DNA of 60,534 bases from Sutterella sp. (GCA_020025955.1 JAHHRF010000006.1:1-60534), one strand, 5' to 3'; numbered from the stretch's first letter, positions 18,430 to 27,451 are shown. Notes: generated from the letters alone by a model not told the origin. A program made the numbers and translations.

Positions 18430-19263
18430 TTATTCTTCGGGCGTCAACCCAATGAGTCGCTCAGGGTGCGTGTACACGTTTAAGCGACCGTTACGGCAAA
18501 AGGCGGCCAACGTGAGACCCGTTTCTTGGGCGAGTTCCACGGCTAAAGCCGTGGGGGCGGAAACGGCGAACATGATTTCGATCCCAACGGCGGACGCTTT
18601 CTGGACCATTTCATAGGACGCGCGCGAGCTCACTAAAAGTGCGCCCTCAGTCCAGCCTTGTTGGGTTTTAAGGCCAATGAGTTTATCGAGCGCCACGTGA
18701 CGACCCACGTCTTCCGTGCCGCCGGCGTAAGAGCCATCGGGCTTAATCCAAACGGCAGCATGCGTGCACCCCGTCACTCCCCCTAAGACCTCAGCCTGCT
18801 TTAAGTAGGTGAGCGCGTGGTTATAGTGCGCCATGTCAAAGGTTTGGGTGTGAGGCACCGTCTTGGGCTTTTTCACGGCCCCTTCTAAGCTTTCCACACC
18901 GCACAAGCCGCAACCCGTGCGACCCGTCATGGAGCGACGATAGGCTTTGAGGTTAACAAAGCGCTCCGTGGCAATCGTGAGGTGCACTTCATAGCCCTGG
19001 CAGCTTTCCACCACTTCTAAGTCGTAGATTTCGTGCGCCCCTTCAACAATCCCTTCCGCGAGCGTAAAGCCAATGGCAAAGGCTTCGAGCATCTGGGGAC
19101 TCGTCATCATGACCGCATGACTGATCCCGTTATAGACCAGCGCGACCGGGACCTCTTCCGCAACGTAGTCAACTTGCGCTTCAGCTTGATTCCAACGATG
19201 TACCGTCACGGCACGCGCGCCCGTCATCGGGGCTTCGGCAGAAGAAGGCGGAGTAGTCGTCAT
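18430..19263 (-). CDS. fdhD: Formate dehydrogenase accessory sulfurtransferase FdhD
   Basis: A protein of 277 residues from the ATG at 19263 (MTTTPPSS); a GTG 54 bases upstream gives an unlikely hydrophobic extension. FdhD carries sulfur from the cysteine desulfurase IscS to the bis-MGD cofactor and is required for formate dehydrogenase activity. The catalytic CxxC is visible as GRTGCGLCG (Cys118 and Cys121), with GCTHAA and EDVGRHVALDKLIG further on. It sits downstream of fdhE and two fdhABC operons on the same strand, so it serves both dehydrogenases. Confidence 0.95.
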   Translation of the reverse strand: MTTTPPSSAEAPMTGARAVTVHRWNQAEAQVDYVAEEVPVALVYNGISHAVMMTSPQMLEAFAIGFTLAEGIVEGAHEIYDLEVVESCQGYEVHLTIATERFVNLKAYRRSMTGRTGCGLCGVESLEGAVKKPKTVPHTQTFDMAHYNHALTYLKQAEVLGGVTGCTHAAVWIKPDGSYAGGTEDVGRHVALDKLIGLKTQQGWTEGALLVSSRASYEMVQKASAVGIEIMFAVSAPTALAVELAQETGLTLAAFCRNGRLNVYTHPERLIGLTPEE

Positions 19264-19413
19264 GAGTAAATGGGCTCCAAGAGAAAGAAAACACCTCAAA
19301 AGGTCTTTTCCCCTCACGATTGGGGTAGAAAGAGAGTAGAGAGTGGGCGGGGGCAGTCCCCACTGAAGCGTGAATCACGCCAAGAAAAGGGCTCACTAGC
19401 CCTGTTTCTTTTG

Positions 19414-19484
19414 TTTAGAAGGGGCTCAATGGCCCCCTTCTAAACGTCAAAGAGGGACCCTTTGTTCTTGACAAAAGAGTCCCT
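19414..19484 (-). other. Two hairpins between fdhE and fdhD
   Basis: A perfect 11-bp stem (TTTAGAAGGGG 19414-19424 / CCCCTTCTAAA 19434-19444) and a second imperfect one (AGGGAC...GTCCCT, 19453-19484). Neither has a strong T-run, so they may reduce rather than stop transcription into fdhD. Confidence 0.4.
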
Positions 19485-19501
19485 AAGCTGGTCGTTGACG
19501 A

Positions 19502-20383
19502 TTAGTTGGCTTGATCGTTCAAGTAGAAGCTTTCCAAGCCCGTCATGACGATCTGTTCAACATCAGGGTTGAAGTTCATTTCGTCACGCGCAAAGACCGT
19601 CGGGAAGGCTTCGCCGCAGCCCTTGCAAACGTGCAAGCGGTGCTTCTGGTCACCATCGTCGTGCACATAGCTCAAGTCCGACAAGATCATGTCGCCGCAG
19701 CCCGCGCAACGAATACGTTCGAAGGTCCACTTCATGCCGCAGCACGTGCAGTAGAGCTTCTTGACGTTGCCGTTCACAGCGGTTTCAACCACAGCAGCGA
19801 CGGCAGCGCCGGCGCCACAGGCCGGGCACTGTAAGGCACGGTCGTGGTGGATGGTGTCGTCCTTACGCAGGGGATCTTCCACGAGGTTAGCTAATTCGTC
19901 AGCGTACTTATCCAAGAACGTGCGAAGGGCTAAGCCCACAACTGGCAAGGTGTACATCATGAAGAGGTCATCGTCTTCGTGACCGTCTACTAACTTTTCC
20001 AAGAACGCGATCGGTTCACGGCCCGCTAAGGCTAAGAGTTCGTCAGAGGCGAACTCAGACCAATCCACAGCGTTCATGGCGTCTAAGGTGTCACCTTCTA
20101 AAGCAAAGCCATCACGCAAGGCCACGCCGATTTCCTTCATCGCAGCGATGAAAGCGTCACGGTCGATTTGAACGGGAACTTCACTGAAGACAGCCGTCTT
20201 ACCTTCGCGGGCAGCCGCGATGGTTTCGACAGGATAGTCGGGGATGGACGGTTCAAACGCCGTACGAATATCCGCCGCCTTTAAGAGCGCCGGACCAAAT
20301 ACGGATAAACGAGCCACCACTTCCTCGTCTTTATGGGCGATGTATTGAGCGAGCGCACGTTCAAGGGATTTGCGATTGAGCAT
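19502..20383 (-). CDS. fdhE: Formate dehydrogenase accessory protein FdhE
   Basis: A 293-residue cytoplasmic protein with a helical N-terminal half and a C-terminal rubredoxin-like metal-binding half carrying four CxxC pairs (Cys186/189, 212/215, 226/229, 253/256). FdhE binds iron through such cysteines and assists maturation or quality control of Tat-exported formate dehydrogenase before translocation. AGAAGGA precedes the ATG. It lies between the fdh operons and fdhD. Overall similarity is family-level; the cysteine pattern is decisive. Confidence 0.92.
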   Translation of the reverse strand: MLNRKSLERALAQYIAHKDEEVVARLSVFGPALLKAADIRTAFEPSIPDYPVETIAAAREGKTAVFSEVPVQIDRDAFIAAMKEIGVALRDGFALEGDTLDAMNAVDWSEFASDELLALAGREPIAFLEKLVDGHEDDDLFMMYTLPVVGLALRTFLDKYADELANLVEDPLRKDDTIHHDRALQCPACGAGAAVAAVVETAVNGNVKKLYCTCCGMKWTFERIRCAGCGDMILSDLSYVHDDGDQKHRLHVCKGCGEAFPTVFARDEMNFNPDVEQIVMTGLESFYLNDQAN

Positions 20384-20599
20384 TGCTTTTTCCTTCTAAT
20401 GGGGGAAAGGAGTCTAAGACAGGATCCAAAAGCAACTCGATAAATCAGGGGTCTAATGAAGTGCTTTGAATCATTCCCTCGGGTAGGGATTTAATAGACC
20501 AAGGGCATAGTGAGATATTAACTCAATTAGGGAAAATCCTCTCAAGGCAAGAGACTTACTCCCTTTTGGGGGGTATTAACCCGAATGTCGAAGTTCCTA

Positions 20600-20633
20600 G
20601 TGAAAAAGGCGACTCGAAAGCCGCCTTTTTCAC
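20600..20633 (-). terminator. Terminator of fdh operon 1
   Basis: A 15-bp stem GTGAAAAAGGCGGCT / AGTCGCCTTTTTCAC (one G-T pair) with TTCG loop on the minus strand, 12 bases after the gamma-subunit stop. The T-run is inside the stem. Confidence 0.85.
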
Positions 20634-20645
20634 ACTAGAAGTTAA

Positions 20646-21362
20646 TTACTTCTTTTCGGGAATTTCCGTCACGTTCTTACCCAAAGCGATTTCCTGGTTA
20701 GCCCAGTAACCCCAGTGGTAAGCAGCGTCAGATTCGCTGACCTTGCCGTCACCGAACATGATGCGGTGCGTGCCACGGTACGGTTGGAAGATGCCGCCAC
20801 CCAAGAAGATGTGGACGAGACCAACAAACACCACCAAGAAGAAGCAGATGTCATGAACCAAGTGAGAGATCAACAAGGTCTGAGCGCTGAACTTCACGGT
20901 GTAACCACCCATACCGGGGATGCCGGTGTTCAACCAAAGGATCACACCCGAGATCGCCAACCCTAAGCCGAAGAAGAGTAAGCCACCGTCAGCTAAACGC
21001 TGAGCGGACTTAACCTTGTGCTGCGGGGGCATATGCACCTTGGAAGGAGCGAACAAGTAAAGGGGCGTCTTGACGACGAACATGACGTCGTCCTTGTCCC
21101 ACTTACCCAACACGTCTTCCATGATGAGGTGATAGAAACCCTTGGGGCTCTTCAAAATCGCGAAGAGCGGAACCACGATGAAGGGAACGGCTAACACACG
21201 GTGAAGCATACGCATCATGTGGGTGAATTCGCCGCCCATAATGCCGCCACCGAGGCTCGGCACGAAGACGAACACGCCGGTAATCGCTAAAAGGATGCAG
21301 CTGATTGCGGCGGTGCCGTGGGTCACACGGGCTAAAAGAGACTGTCGCTGAATGTATTTCAT
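20646..21362 (-). CDS. fdhC: Formate dehydrogenase cytochrome b556 (gamma) subunit, copy 1
   Basis: A 238-residue inner-membrane protein with four predicted membrane spans (about 15-32, 53-70, 125-143 and 158-178) and histidines placed for two b hemes (for example LLARVTHG, RMLHRVLAV, SHLVHDICF). It takes electrons from the beta subunit and reduces quinone. Twelve bases separate it from the beta gene. It is very similar to copy 2 (26732-27439); the differences cluster in the third span and at the C-terminus, where copy 1 has three extra residues. Confidence 0.93.
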   Translation of the reverse strand: MKYIQRQSLLARVTHGTAAISCILLAITGVFVFVPSLGGGIMGGEFTHMMRMLHRVLAVPFIVVPLFAILKSPKGFYHLIMEDVLGKWDKDDVMFVVKTPLYLFAPSKVHMPPQHKVKSAQRLADGGLLFFGLGLAISGVILWLNTGIPGMGGYTVKFSAQTLLISHLVHDICFFLVVFVGLVHIFLGGGIFQPYRGTHRIMFGDGKVSESDAAYHWGYWANQEIALGKNVTEIPEKK

Positions 21363-21374
21363 GAGCTACTCCGA

Positions 21375-22268
21375 TTAGTGTTTGTCGGCTTCGTGACGTA
21401 AGGCTTCGACTTCGGCGTCGGCCTTCGCACGCTGTTCCGGCGTCCAATGCTGCTTGGCTTCTTCGATCGTGACCTGGTCACGACGATAGCCACGGCCCGC
21501 GATCAAGGAGGCAGCCAAGGCGGCCACCACACCCGCCACACCGACACCCGTCACGGTCTTGACCGTGTCGATGGTGTTGAGCATGGAATTGGGCTGCGGG
21601 TTCGTCGGCAAGCCGTAGGCTTCATGACCAAACTGGCAAACCTGGAGGATGTGTAAGCCACCCATTTCGGTTTCGCCGTAGAGTTCAGCCTTGTCAAAGC
21701 CCTTCGCCTTCAAGAAAGCAACGCGTTCCTTACCGATACGGATCATTTCCTCACGGGGACCGAACTTCAAGGCTTCCGGCTGGCAGGTCTTCACACAAGC
21801 GGGCACGCCACCTTCTTCCAAACGATCGATACACAACGTGCACTTGTCGATGCGACCGTCCGTTTCGCGGAAGCGGGGAACGTCGAACGGGCAAGCGCTC
21901 TGGCAGTAGGTACAGCCGTTGCACTTTTCCGTGTCATAAGCGACAACACCGTTTTCCTTCTTGTACAAGGCGCCAGAGGAGCAAATGGCCACGCAGCCGG
22001 CGTCCGTACAGTGGTAGCAAGAACGACGACCAATCATCAAGTTGATCGGACGAAGCTTGTCACCGGAGTGCTTCTCATCAAAGGTCATGATGAGACGCGT
22101 ATTCCCATTCAAATTCGCGGGGCTCTGATAAGAACCCGTGAATTCATTTTCATTGAGGCCGTTCTTACTGGGAAGCAAGTTCCACTGTTTACAAGCGACC
22201 TGGCAACCTTTACAACCCGTGCAATGGGACGAGTCAAAAAGCATTGCGACTTCTTTGCTGTTACGCAT
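21375..22268 (-). CDS. fdhB: Formate dehydrogenase iron-sulfur (beta) subunit, copy 1
   Basis: A 297-residue protein with four ferredoxin-type cysteine clusters (CTGCKGCQVACKQW at residues 16-28; SCYHCTDAGC near 83; CNGCTYCQSACPFDVPR near 115; CTLCIDRLEEGGVPAC near 138). A C-terminal hydrophobic helix near residue 245 anchors it on the periplasmic face. It relays electrons from the alpha subunit to cytochrome b. The start is shared with copy 2, with a TATCTCCTTTG upstream region. Confidence 0.95.
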   Translation of the reverse strand: MRNSKEVAMLFDSSHCTGCKGCQVACKQWNLLPSKNGLNENEFTGSYQSPANLNGNTRLIMTFDEKHSGDKLRPINLMIGRRSCYHCTDAGCVAICSSGALYKKENGVVAYDTEKCNGCTYCQSACPFDVPRFRETDGRIDKCTLCIDRLEEGGVPACVKTCQPEALKFGPREEMIRIGKERVAFLKAKGFDKAELYGETEMGGLHILQVCQFGHEAYGLPTNPQPNSMLNTIDTVKTVTGVGVAGVVAALAASLIAGRGYRRDQVTIEEAKQHWTPEQRAKADAEVEALRHEADKH

Positions 22269-22282
22269 TATTTATCTCCTTT

Positions 22283-22681
22283 GTACCGTGATTAGGCTTT
22301 CTCGAGGTTGACCAAGAAGGCCTTGTACTCGGGAATGAACGAGTTCGCGTCACCAACGTTCGGGGTCAAGTCATTGATGTTGTCCCCAGTGGCGAAGTTA
22401 CCGCACCACGAGAAGTGATGGGGCATACCAACCACGTGCGTGAGCTTACCGTTAACCATCATCGGTTCCATACGGATCGTGACCATGGCCTTAACCTTGA
22501 CGTCACCGCGATTGTTCCAAACACGAACGTCGTCGCCGCTCTTGATGCCCTTTTCCTTAGCCAACTGCTCGGAAATTTCGATGAAGTTGCAGGGGATCAA
22601 TTCGTCGAGCCAAGGCACGTTACGCGTCTGCGTACCGGACTGCCAGTGCTCAACCACGGAGTACGTCGTCACGGCGTACGG
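22283..22681. repeat. 399-bp tract identical to 28360-28758
   Basis: Base-by-base reading shows the 3' end of fdhA copy 1 plus its 9-base flank is identical to the same region of copy 2, with mismatches reappearing immediately outside (one at 22282; several from 22682). The rest of the alpha genes differ at many silent and some coding sites. Confidence 0.92.
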
Positions 22682-25402
22682 ATAGTCTTCAGGGTTACCC
22701 GGCTTCACGGACTTATCCGTCGTGAACTGAGCGGTCGGCGTGTTCTGCAAACCGTTCATGATGTTCTTCGTCGGGGACTCAAGCGGCTCAAAGTGTTCCG
22801 GCAAGGGACCGTCCTTCATCATCGGCGCGAACAAGCGAGCACGCTGTTCCCACGTCATAAAGAAGGCGTTGTCGTTGGGCGGAACGGCGGTAACGAAGTC
22901 ACCCACGTCGTTTTGCTGCCACTTCTGCGAGGCTTCATCCCAAGCCACGAAGTACTTGTTGGGATTCCACGGCTTACCCTTCGGGTCAGCAGAGGCACGG
23001 TTGTAGAGCGTACGACGGTTAGAGGGCCACGCAAACGAGAAGCCCGGGAAGATACCCAAACCAGACGGGTCAGCCTTGGAGCGGCGCGTCATGGGCTGCT
23101 TCATCGGATCCATCTTGTCAGCTTCGTTGGAGTAGTAACCCGTCCAAATCCACATACCGCAAGCGGTCGTACCGTCAGCCTGGAGCTGGTTGTACGTGGT
23201 GAGGAGTTTCTTCGACTTCCAGTCGTAACCGTTACAAGCCCAGGACAAAGCACGAAGGTCGAGCTTGCCATCGATGTAGTAGTCGAAGTTGGCCTTGAGA
23301 ATCTGGTCAGCACCAGCACCGCCCTCTTCCTTGTAGAGGCGAACGATTTCTTCCCAGATCGACATCATGATTTCGAAGTCGCTCTTGGCTTCACCCAAGG
23401 GTTCAACCGCCTTTTCACGCCACTGCATCCAGCGACCGGAGTTGTTGATGGAACCCACCTTTTCGAAGATCAAAGCGGCCGGCAAGAAGTAGACTTCCGT
23501 GCCCACCTTTTCAGGGTCCATGTCAGGCGCCTTCCAGAAGGTGGAGGTTTCCGTCTGGAACCAGTCAGCGACCACCAACCAATCAAGGTTCGCCATGGCA
23601 CGACGAGCGTGGCTAGCGTTCGGGGTGGAGTGGCAGGGATTCATACCCCAGACAAAGTAACCCTTGATCACGTTATCGCGCATGTCGTTAAACGTCATCA
23701 TGGTCGTGTAGTCGGCGTAGCCCTTGGAGGGAGCCGTCTTCGGCACTAAGTCGTAGCAGTAGTCGTTTTCAACCGTCGCGTGTTCACCGAACCATTCCTT
23801 CAAGAGGGAGATCATGAACTTGGGCTTATTGGCATAGTAGCCCGCAGCGTACGTCGTCTTGTGGAGGTAATCCGCCAAGGTCGGGTGCTTGGAGCCTAAA
23901 ACGGCCGGCAAGTAAGCCGGGAACCAAGCCACGTCGGCACCGACGTCGGTGGAACCCTGCACGTTCGGTTCGCCACGAAGCGCGTTCATGCCACCACCCG
24001 GCATACCGACGTTACCCAAGAGCAACTGGATCATGCACATGGCACGGCAGTTCTGGGAACCATAGGTGTGCTGCGTTTCGCCCAATGCGTAGAGGATGTT
24101 CCCGGACTTTTCAGGGGCACCCGTGGAGGCGAAAACGTTATAGATGTTGACGATGACGTCCTTTTCCATACCCGTGATGCTGGAAACCGTGTCCAAGTCA
24201 TAACGAGCATAGTGGCGACGCATGATGTTCAAGACGCAGTTGGGATCCTGGAACGTTTCGTCACGCTTCAAAATCTTCAAGTCAGGGGTCTTGAACTTCG
24301 GGGTACCGGGCTTGTTAACCCAGGAGAAAGCGGAACCCGGTTCCGTATCCCACACCACCTTCTCATCGGAGTCATAGCCCCAGGAAGCGTTGTCGTAGGT
24401 CTTGGTCTTGGGATCCCAGCCAGAGAAGAGACCGGTTTCGTCGTTGAACTTGAAATCGGGCTTAATTAAGCAAGCCGCATTGGTGTAGTGCTTGACGTAC
24501 TCTTCCTGATAGAGCTTGTTGGAGAGGATGTAGTTGATCATCCCACCGAAGAACGCCAAGTCAGAACCCGGACGGATACGGCCGTAGTAGTCAGCGCGTG
24601 CAGCAGAACGCGTGAAACGCGGGTCAACCACGATCCACTTCGCACCCTTATCCTGGGCACGTTCAACCCAACGGGAAGAAAGCGGGTGGTTTTCAGCGTT
24701 GTTGGAACCGATCGTCAACACGACGTCAGAGTTCGCAAAGTCACACCAGTGGCTGGTCATGGAACCACGACCAAAGGACGGCGCAAAACCGGCCACCGTC
24801 GAGGAGTGGCAAACACGCGTCTGGTTGTCGCAACCGAGCACGCCTAAGGAACGAGCAAACTTCTGAACGAGGAAACATTCTTCGTTGTTGAGCTGGGCAG
24901 CACCGAAGGTAGCAATACCGTCGCAACGGGAGACCTTGACGCCTTCTTCAACGTCAACGTAGCTCTTATCACGGGTGTCCTTCGTGTGACGAGCGATTTC
25001 CTTGATGGCCTGTTCCCAAGAGATCTTTTCCCAGGTCTTGGAATTCGGACGACGAACGAGCGGATGGAGTTCGCGGTAGGGGTGGTTCTTGACTTCGCGA
25101 TCTTCCGTAACGATGTTACGAAGACCCCAGAGACCAGCACCCTTCGGGCACAAACCACCGAGGTTCACCGGGTTTTCCGGGTCACCTTCAACGTTAATCA
25201 TTTCACCGTCGCGGGAGCTAACGATGAGACCGCAACCGCCAGAACAATAGCAACAGACATTCTGGGTTTCGGTCACATTGCGCAACTTATAGGGTGCCTT
25301 TTTATGAGCACTGGCTAACGCCGCTTTGCTCAAGCCAGCCATCGCGCCGGTCGAGCCGAGCATCAAGCCACGCTTGAGGAAACTTCGACGAGAAACTTCC
25401 AT
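22292..25402 (-). CDS. fdhA: Respiratory formate dehydrogenase catalytic (alpha) subunit, copy 1, cysteine type
   Basis: A 1036-residue molybdopterin oxidoreductase that oxidises formate to CO2 in the periplasm. It has a Tat signal (SRRSFLK at residues 4-10), a [4Fe-4S] site C50-x2-C53-x3-C57-x27-C85 and the Mo-ligand region QTRVCHSSTVAGF, where Cys198 occupies the position of selenocysteine in E. coli FdnG. The codon is TGC, so no selenocysteine machinery is needed. His199 and the following motif are conserved. AAGGAGG lies seven bases before the ATG. It is first in the fdhABC operon and a close paralogue of 28369-31479. Confidence 0.97.
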   Translation of the reverse strand: MEVSRRSFLKRGLMLGSTGAMAGLSKAALASAHKKAPYKLRNVTETQNVCCYCSGGCGLIVSSRDGEMINVEGDPENPVNLGGLCPKGAGLWGLRNIVTEDREVKNHPYRELHPLVRRPNSKTWEKISWEQAIKEIARHTKDTRDKSYVDVEEGVKVSRCDGIATFGAAQLNNEECFLVQKFARSLGVLGCDNQTRVCHSSTVAGFAPSFGRGSMTSHWCDFANSDVVLTIGSNNAENHPLSSRWVERAQDKGAKWIVVDPRFTRSAARADYYGRIRPGSDLAFFGGMINYILSNKLYQEEYVKHYTNAACLIKPDFKFNDETGLFSGWDPKTKTYDNASWGYDSDEKVVWDTEPGSAFSWVNKPGTPKFKTPDLKILKRDETFQDPNCVLNIMRRHYARYDLDTVSSITGMEKDVIVNIYNVFASTGAPEKSGNILYALGETQHTYGSQNCRAMCMIQLLLGNVGMPGGGMNALRGEPNVQGSTDVGADVAWFPAYLPAVLGSKHPTLADYLHKTTYAAGYYANKPKFMISLLKEWFGEHATVENDYCYDLVPKTAPSKGYADYTTMMTFNDMRDNVIKGYFVWGMNPCHSTPNASHARRAMANLDWLVVADWFQTETSTFWKAPDMDPEKVGTEVYFLPAALIFEKVGSINNSGRWMQWREKAVEPLGEAKSDFEIMMSIWEEIVRLYKEEGGAGADQILKANFDYYIDGKLDLRALSWACNGYDWKSKKLLTTYNQLQADGTTACGMWIWTGYYSNEADKMDPMKQPMTRRSKADPSGLGIFPGFSFAWPSNRRTLYNRASADPKGKPWNPNKYFVAWDEASQKWQQNDVGDFVTAVPPNDNAFFMTWEQRARLFAPMMKDGPLPEHFEPLESPTKNIMNGLQNTPTAQFTTDKSVKPGNPEDYPYAVTTYSVVEHWQSGTQTRNVPWLDELIPCNFIEISEQLAKEKGIKSGDDVRVWNNRGDVKVKAMVTIRMEPMMVNGKLTHVVGMPHHFSWCGNFATGDNINDLTPNVGDANSFIPEYKAFLVNLEKA

Positions 25403-25506
25403 GGGGGTCCTCCTTGGGGAGTGTAGAAATGGGGAACTTACTTGTTTGCGAAGGATTCTTTCTTATTGCTCACAAGTAAAAATCTTTTGTCTTTTCGACG
25501 TTGCCC

Positions 25507-25534
25507 ATTTTAAGGACGCCCTATTTAATGTCCA
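25507..25534 (-). promoter_or_regulatory. Promoter of fdh operon 1
   Basis: On the minus strand TGGACA (25534-25529), 16 bases, TAAAAT (25512-25507). The layout is conserved in copy 2 at 31587-31614. The predicted start near 25500 gives a leader of about 98 bases before the ATG. Confidence 0.65.
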
Positions 25535-25548
25535 TTGATAAAAAGTAT
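25535..25548 (-). promoter_or_regulatory. FNR-like site centred at -41.5, fdh operon 1
   Basis: Minus strand reads ATACT-TTTT-ATCAA against the FNR consensus TTGAT-N4-ATCAA. The promoter-proximal half is perfect, the distal half poor. It abuts the -35 box, and its centre falls at -41.5 from the predicted start, the classical class II activator position. The sequence is retained in copy 2. Confidence 0.45.
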
Positions 25549-25569
25549 AGTCCCCCTCTCCTTTGGTTT

Positions 25570-25584
25570 TACCCATAGGGGTTA
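25570..25584. promoter_or_regulatory. NarL-heptamer-like palindrome above fdh operon 1
   Basis: TACCCATAGGGGTTA contains TACCCAT, a match to the NarL/NarP heptamer TACYYMT, next to an opposed AGGGGT. It lies about 77 bases upstream of the predicted start and is absent from the copy 2 promoter. Confidence 0.3.
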
Positions 25585-25980
25585 CACCGTCCACTTTGCA
25601 TGCCTCCTTGTAGGTAGGTATTTGCGTTAGGGGCTCTGCGCGATTCCTTCTATTTCAGTGAGTTAACAGCACTCACCCTACCCCCTAGAGATGAGACCCT
25701 TTCTCATCCACCCTCTGAAAACGAGCCCTAAACAGCGTATAAAGAACTAGTCGTTTTATATTTATTCTTTTTACAAAAACATATTTTTAGACAAGGTCGC
25801 GGCGTTATTATTCATGCGCACCTTCATTTAATAATACGGCCGTCATTTTAATTATTATCTTTTAATAATCCACCCATCTTGCACAGACTGCGCTATTCCG
25901 TTTCTGAATAGCGCTTAGTGCTCTCATAGCACACAGAATCTCACTCCCTCAAAGAGGGGATGTCATCCAACCTTTCTACA

Positions 25981-25995
25981 TGAGAATCACTCTCA
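25981..25995. promoter_or_regulatory. Fur-like box
   Basis: TGAGAAT-c-ACTCTCA fits the 7-1-7 Fur inverted repeat (TGATAAT-n-ATTATCA) and the same variant seen at 31783, 32069, 32509, 47445 and 47582. Confidence 0.5.
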
Positions 25996-26138
25996 TTTAA
26001 AAGCCCTCAAACCCCTTCTACCACCGACCGAGAGCAGGCGTTACAGCAAACCGGTCAATCCTTGCTTTTGCCCTTTTTTCACATGCGTTGAGCCGAGATC
26101 GTCCCCTTTAAGAAAAAGGGGCTCGATACCCCCTTTTT
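25996..26138 (+). ncRNA. Candidate Fur-controlled small RNA
   Basis: Fur-like box 25981-25995 is followed about 120 bases later by a 9-bp hairpin (AAAAAGGGG 26113-26121 / CCCCTTTTT 26130-26138) that ends in a T-run, with no coding frame between. The T-rich segment TTGCCCTTTTTTC near 26070 could suit Hfq binding. No strong promoter pair is visible, so this is a hypothesis only. Confidence 0.22.
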
Positions 26139-26605
26139 CCAAAAGTCGAAAAACCTGAATAAAACGAGTGGACGAGATTCTAGGGATAACCCCTAAACGC
26201 ACCCGTGTTACGATCACTTTAAGGCGAGAACCGTTAAGAGGATGCCCACTTTTTCCCTCACCGAAAACGTCCACCCTGACCCGACCCCCACGACCGAGAT
26301 AATCTTGCGTGCCTAATTTTCATTTTTCAAAAAAAGCGTTTTCTCTCTTCTACACGCATGTTCATGAATGACTTAACTTTGACATTCGGGTTTTTTCGTA
26401 GGCTTTTTCCTCGAGAGGGCAGCACCTCGCTGAAGGGGAGAGCTCCCAAAATCCCCATCAATCCCTTGAGCGCGTAGAGTTTCAAAGAAAACCACCTCCC
26501 CAATCACCAAAGGGAGTAGAAAAATGTGGGTCGACGAACAAAAAAAATTTGGCCTGAAGGGGAATCCAGTCAGCATTTTTCGAAATTCGATTCGTCAAAC
26601 GACAA

Positions 26606-26630
26606 AAGTGGGGGCCAAAGGCCCCCACTT
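26606..26630. terminator. Second, bidirectional terminator downstream of fdh operon 2
   Basis: Perfect 11-bp stem AAGTGGGGGCC / GGCCCCCACTT with a 3-base loop. The minus-strand tail is TTGTCG after paired T, and the plus-strand tail is CTTTC. It backs up the terminator at 26672-26699. Confidence 0.65.
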
Positions 26631-26671
26631 CTTTCAATGGACGGTACGGTGTCCACAACCCGATCCAAACA

Positions 26672-26699
26672 AATAAGGCGGCTCGAAAGCCGCCTTATT
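26672..26699 (-). terminator. Terminator of fdh operon 2
   Basis: Perfect 12-bp stem AATAAGGCGGCT / AGCCGCCTTATT with TTCG loop, then TTGTTTGG on the minus strand. It resembles the operon 1 terminator in core (GGCGGCTTTCG). Confidence 0.88.
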
Positions 26700-26731
26700 C
26701 GTTTTAGTAAATTACTTCATGGAGAAGTGAA

Positions 26732-27439
26732 TTACTTTTCTTCGGTCACGTTCTTACCGGAAGCGATTTCCTGGTTAGCCCAGTAACCCCAGTGGTAAGC
26801 TGCGTCGGATTCGCTGACCTTCCCGTCGCCCCACATGATACGGTGCGTACCACGATACGGCTGGAAGATGCCACCACCCAAGAAGATGTGGACGAGGCCA
26901 ACAAACACAACCAAGAAGAAGCAGATGTCATGGACCAAGTGAGCTAACAAAAGGGTGTCAGCGCTGAACTTGACCGTGTAGCCACCCATACCGGGGATAC
27001 CGGTGTTCAACCAGAGAACCAAGCCCGAGAGGACGAGGCCGAGGCTGAAGAAGATCAAGCCACCGTCAGCTAAACGCTGAGCGGACTTAACCTTGTGCTG
27101 CGGGGGCATATGCACCTTGGAAGGCGCAAACAAGTACAAAGGCGTCTTCAAGACAAACATCACGTCGTCCTTGTCCCACTTGGCGAACACATCTTCAACG
27201 ATGAGATGGCAAGCACCCTTGGGGCTCTTCAAGATAGCGAAGAGCGGAACGAGGATGAACGGAACCGCTAACACACGGTGGAGCATACGCATCATGTGCG
27301 TAAATTCACCACCCATGGTGCCACCACCAAGGCTCGGCACGAAGACGAAAACGCCCGTGAAAGCCAAGAGGATGCAGCTGATCGCGGCGGCGCCGTGGGT
27401 CACACGGGCCAAAAGAGACTGTCGCTGGATATATTTCAT
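26732..27439 (-). CDS. fdhC: Formate dehydrogenase cytochrome b556 (gamma) subunit, copy 2
   Basis: A 235-residue paralogue of 20646-21362 with the same four spans and heme histidines. Differences are conservative (for example FAKWDKDDVMFVLK versus LGKWDKDDVMFVVK) plus a shorter C-terminus (NVTEEK). It is the third gene of the second fdhABC operon, 12 bases after fdhB. It passes electrons from the periplasmic subunits to the quinone pool. Confidence 0.93.
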   Translation of the reverse strand: MKYIQRQSLLARVTHGAAAISCILLAFTGVFVFVPSLGGGTMGGEFTHMMRMLHRVLAVPFILVPLFAILKSPKGACHLIVEDVFAKWDKDDVMFVLKTPLYLFAPSKVHMPPQHKVKSAQRLADGGLIFFSLGLVLSGLVLWLNTGIPGMGGYTVKFSADTLLLAHLVHDICFFLVVFVGLVHIFLGGGIFQPYRGTHRIMWGDGKVSESDAAYHWGYWANQEIASGKNVTEEK

Positions 27440-27451
27440 GAGCTACTCCAG

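Larger units (their letters stand above)
25403..26605. other. Long spacer upstream of fdh operon 1
   Basis: About 1.2 kb without a supportable gene. It contains the fdh promoter (25507-25534), a FNR-like box (25535-25548), a NarL-heptamer-like palindrome (25570-25584), an AT-rich stretch (25735-25875), a Fur-like box (25981-25995) and an isolated hairpin with T-run (26113-26138). Short frames such as 26041-26274 have no ribosome site or family resemblance. Confidence 0.6.

Noticed and set aside
22292..25402. Selenocysteine (in-frame TGA) in the formate dehydrogenases
   Set aside because: The codon at the Mo-ligand position is TGC in both copies and the frames are open throughout without TGA.
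26041..26274. 77-codon minus-strand frame in the spacer above fdh operon 1
   Set aside because: No ribosome site; it overlaps a terminator-like hairpin and shows no recognisable sequence.
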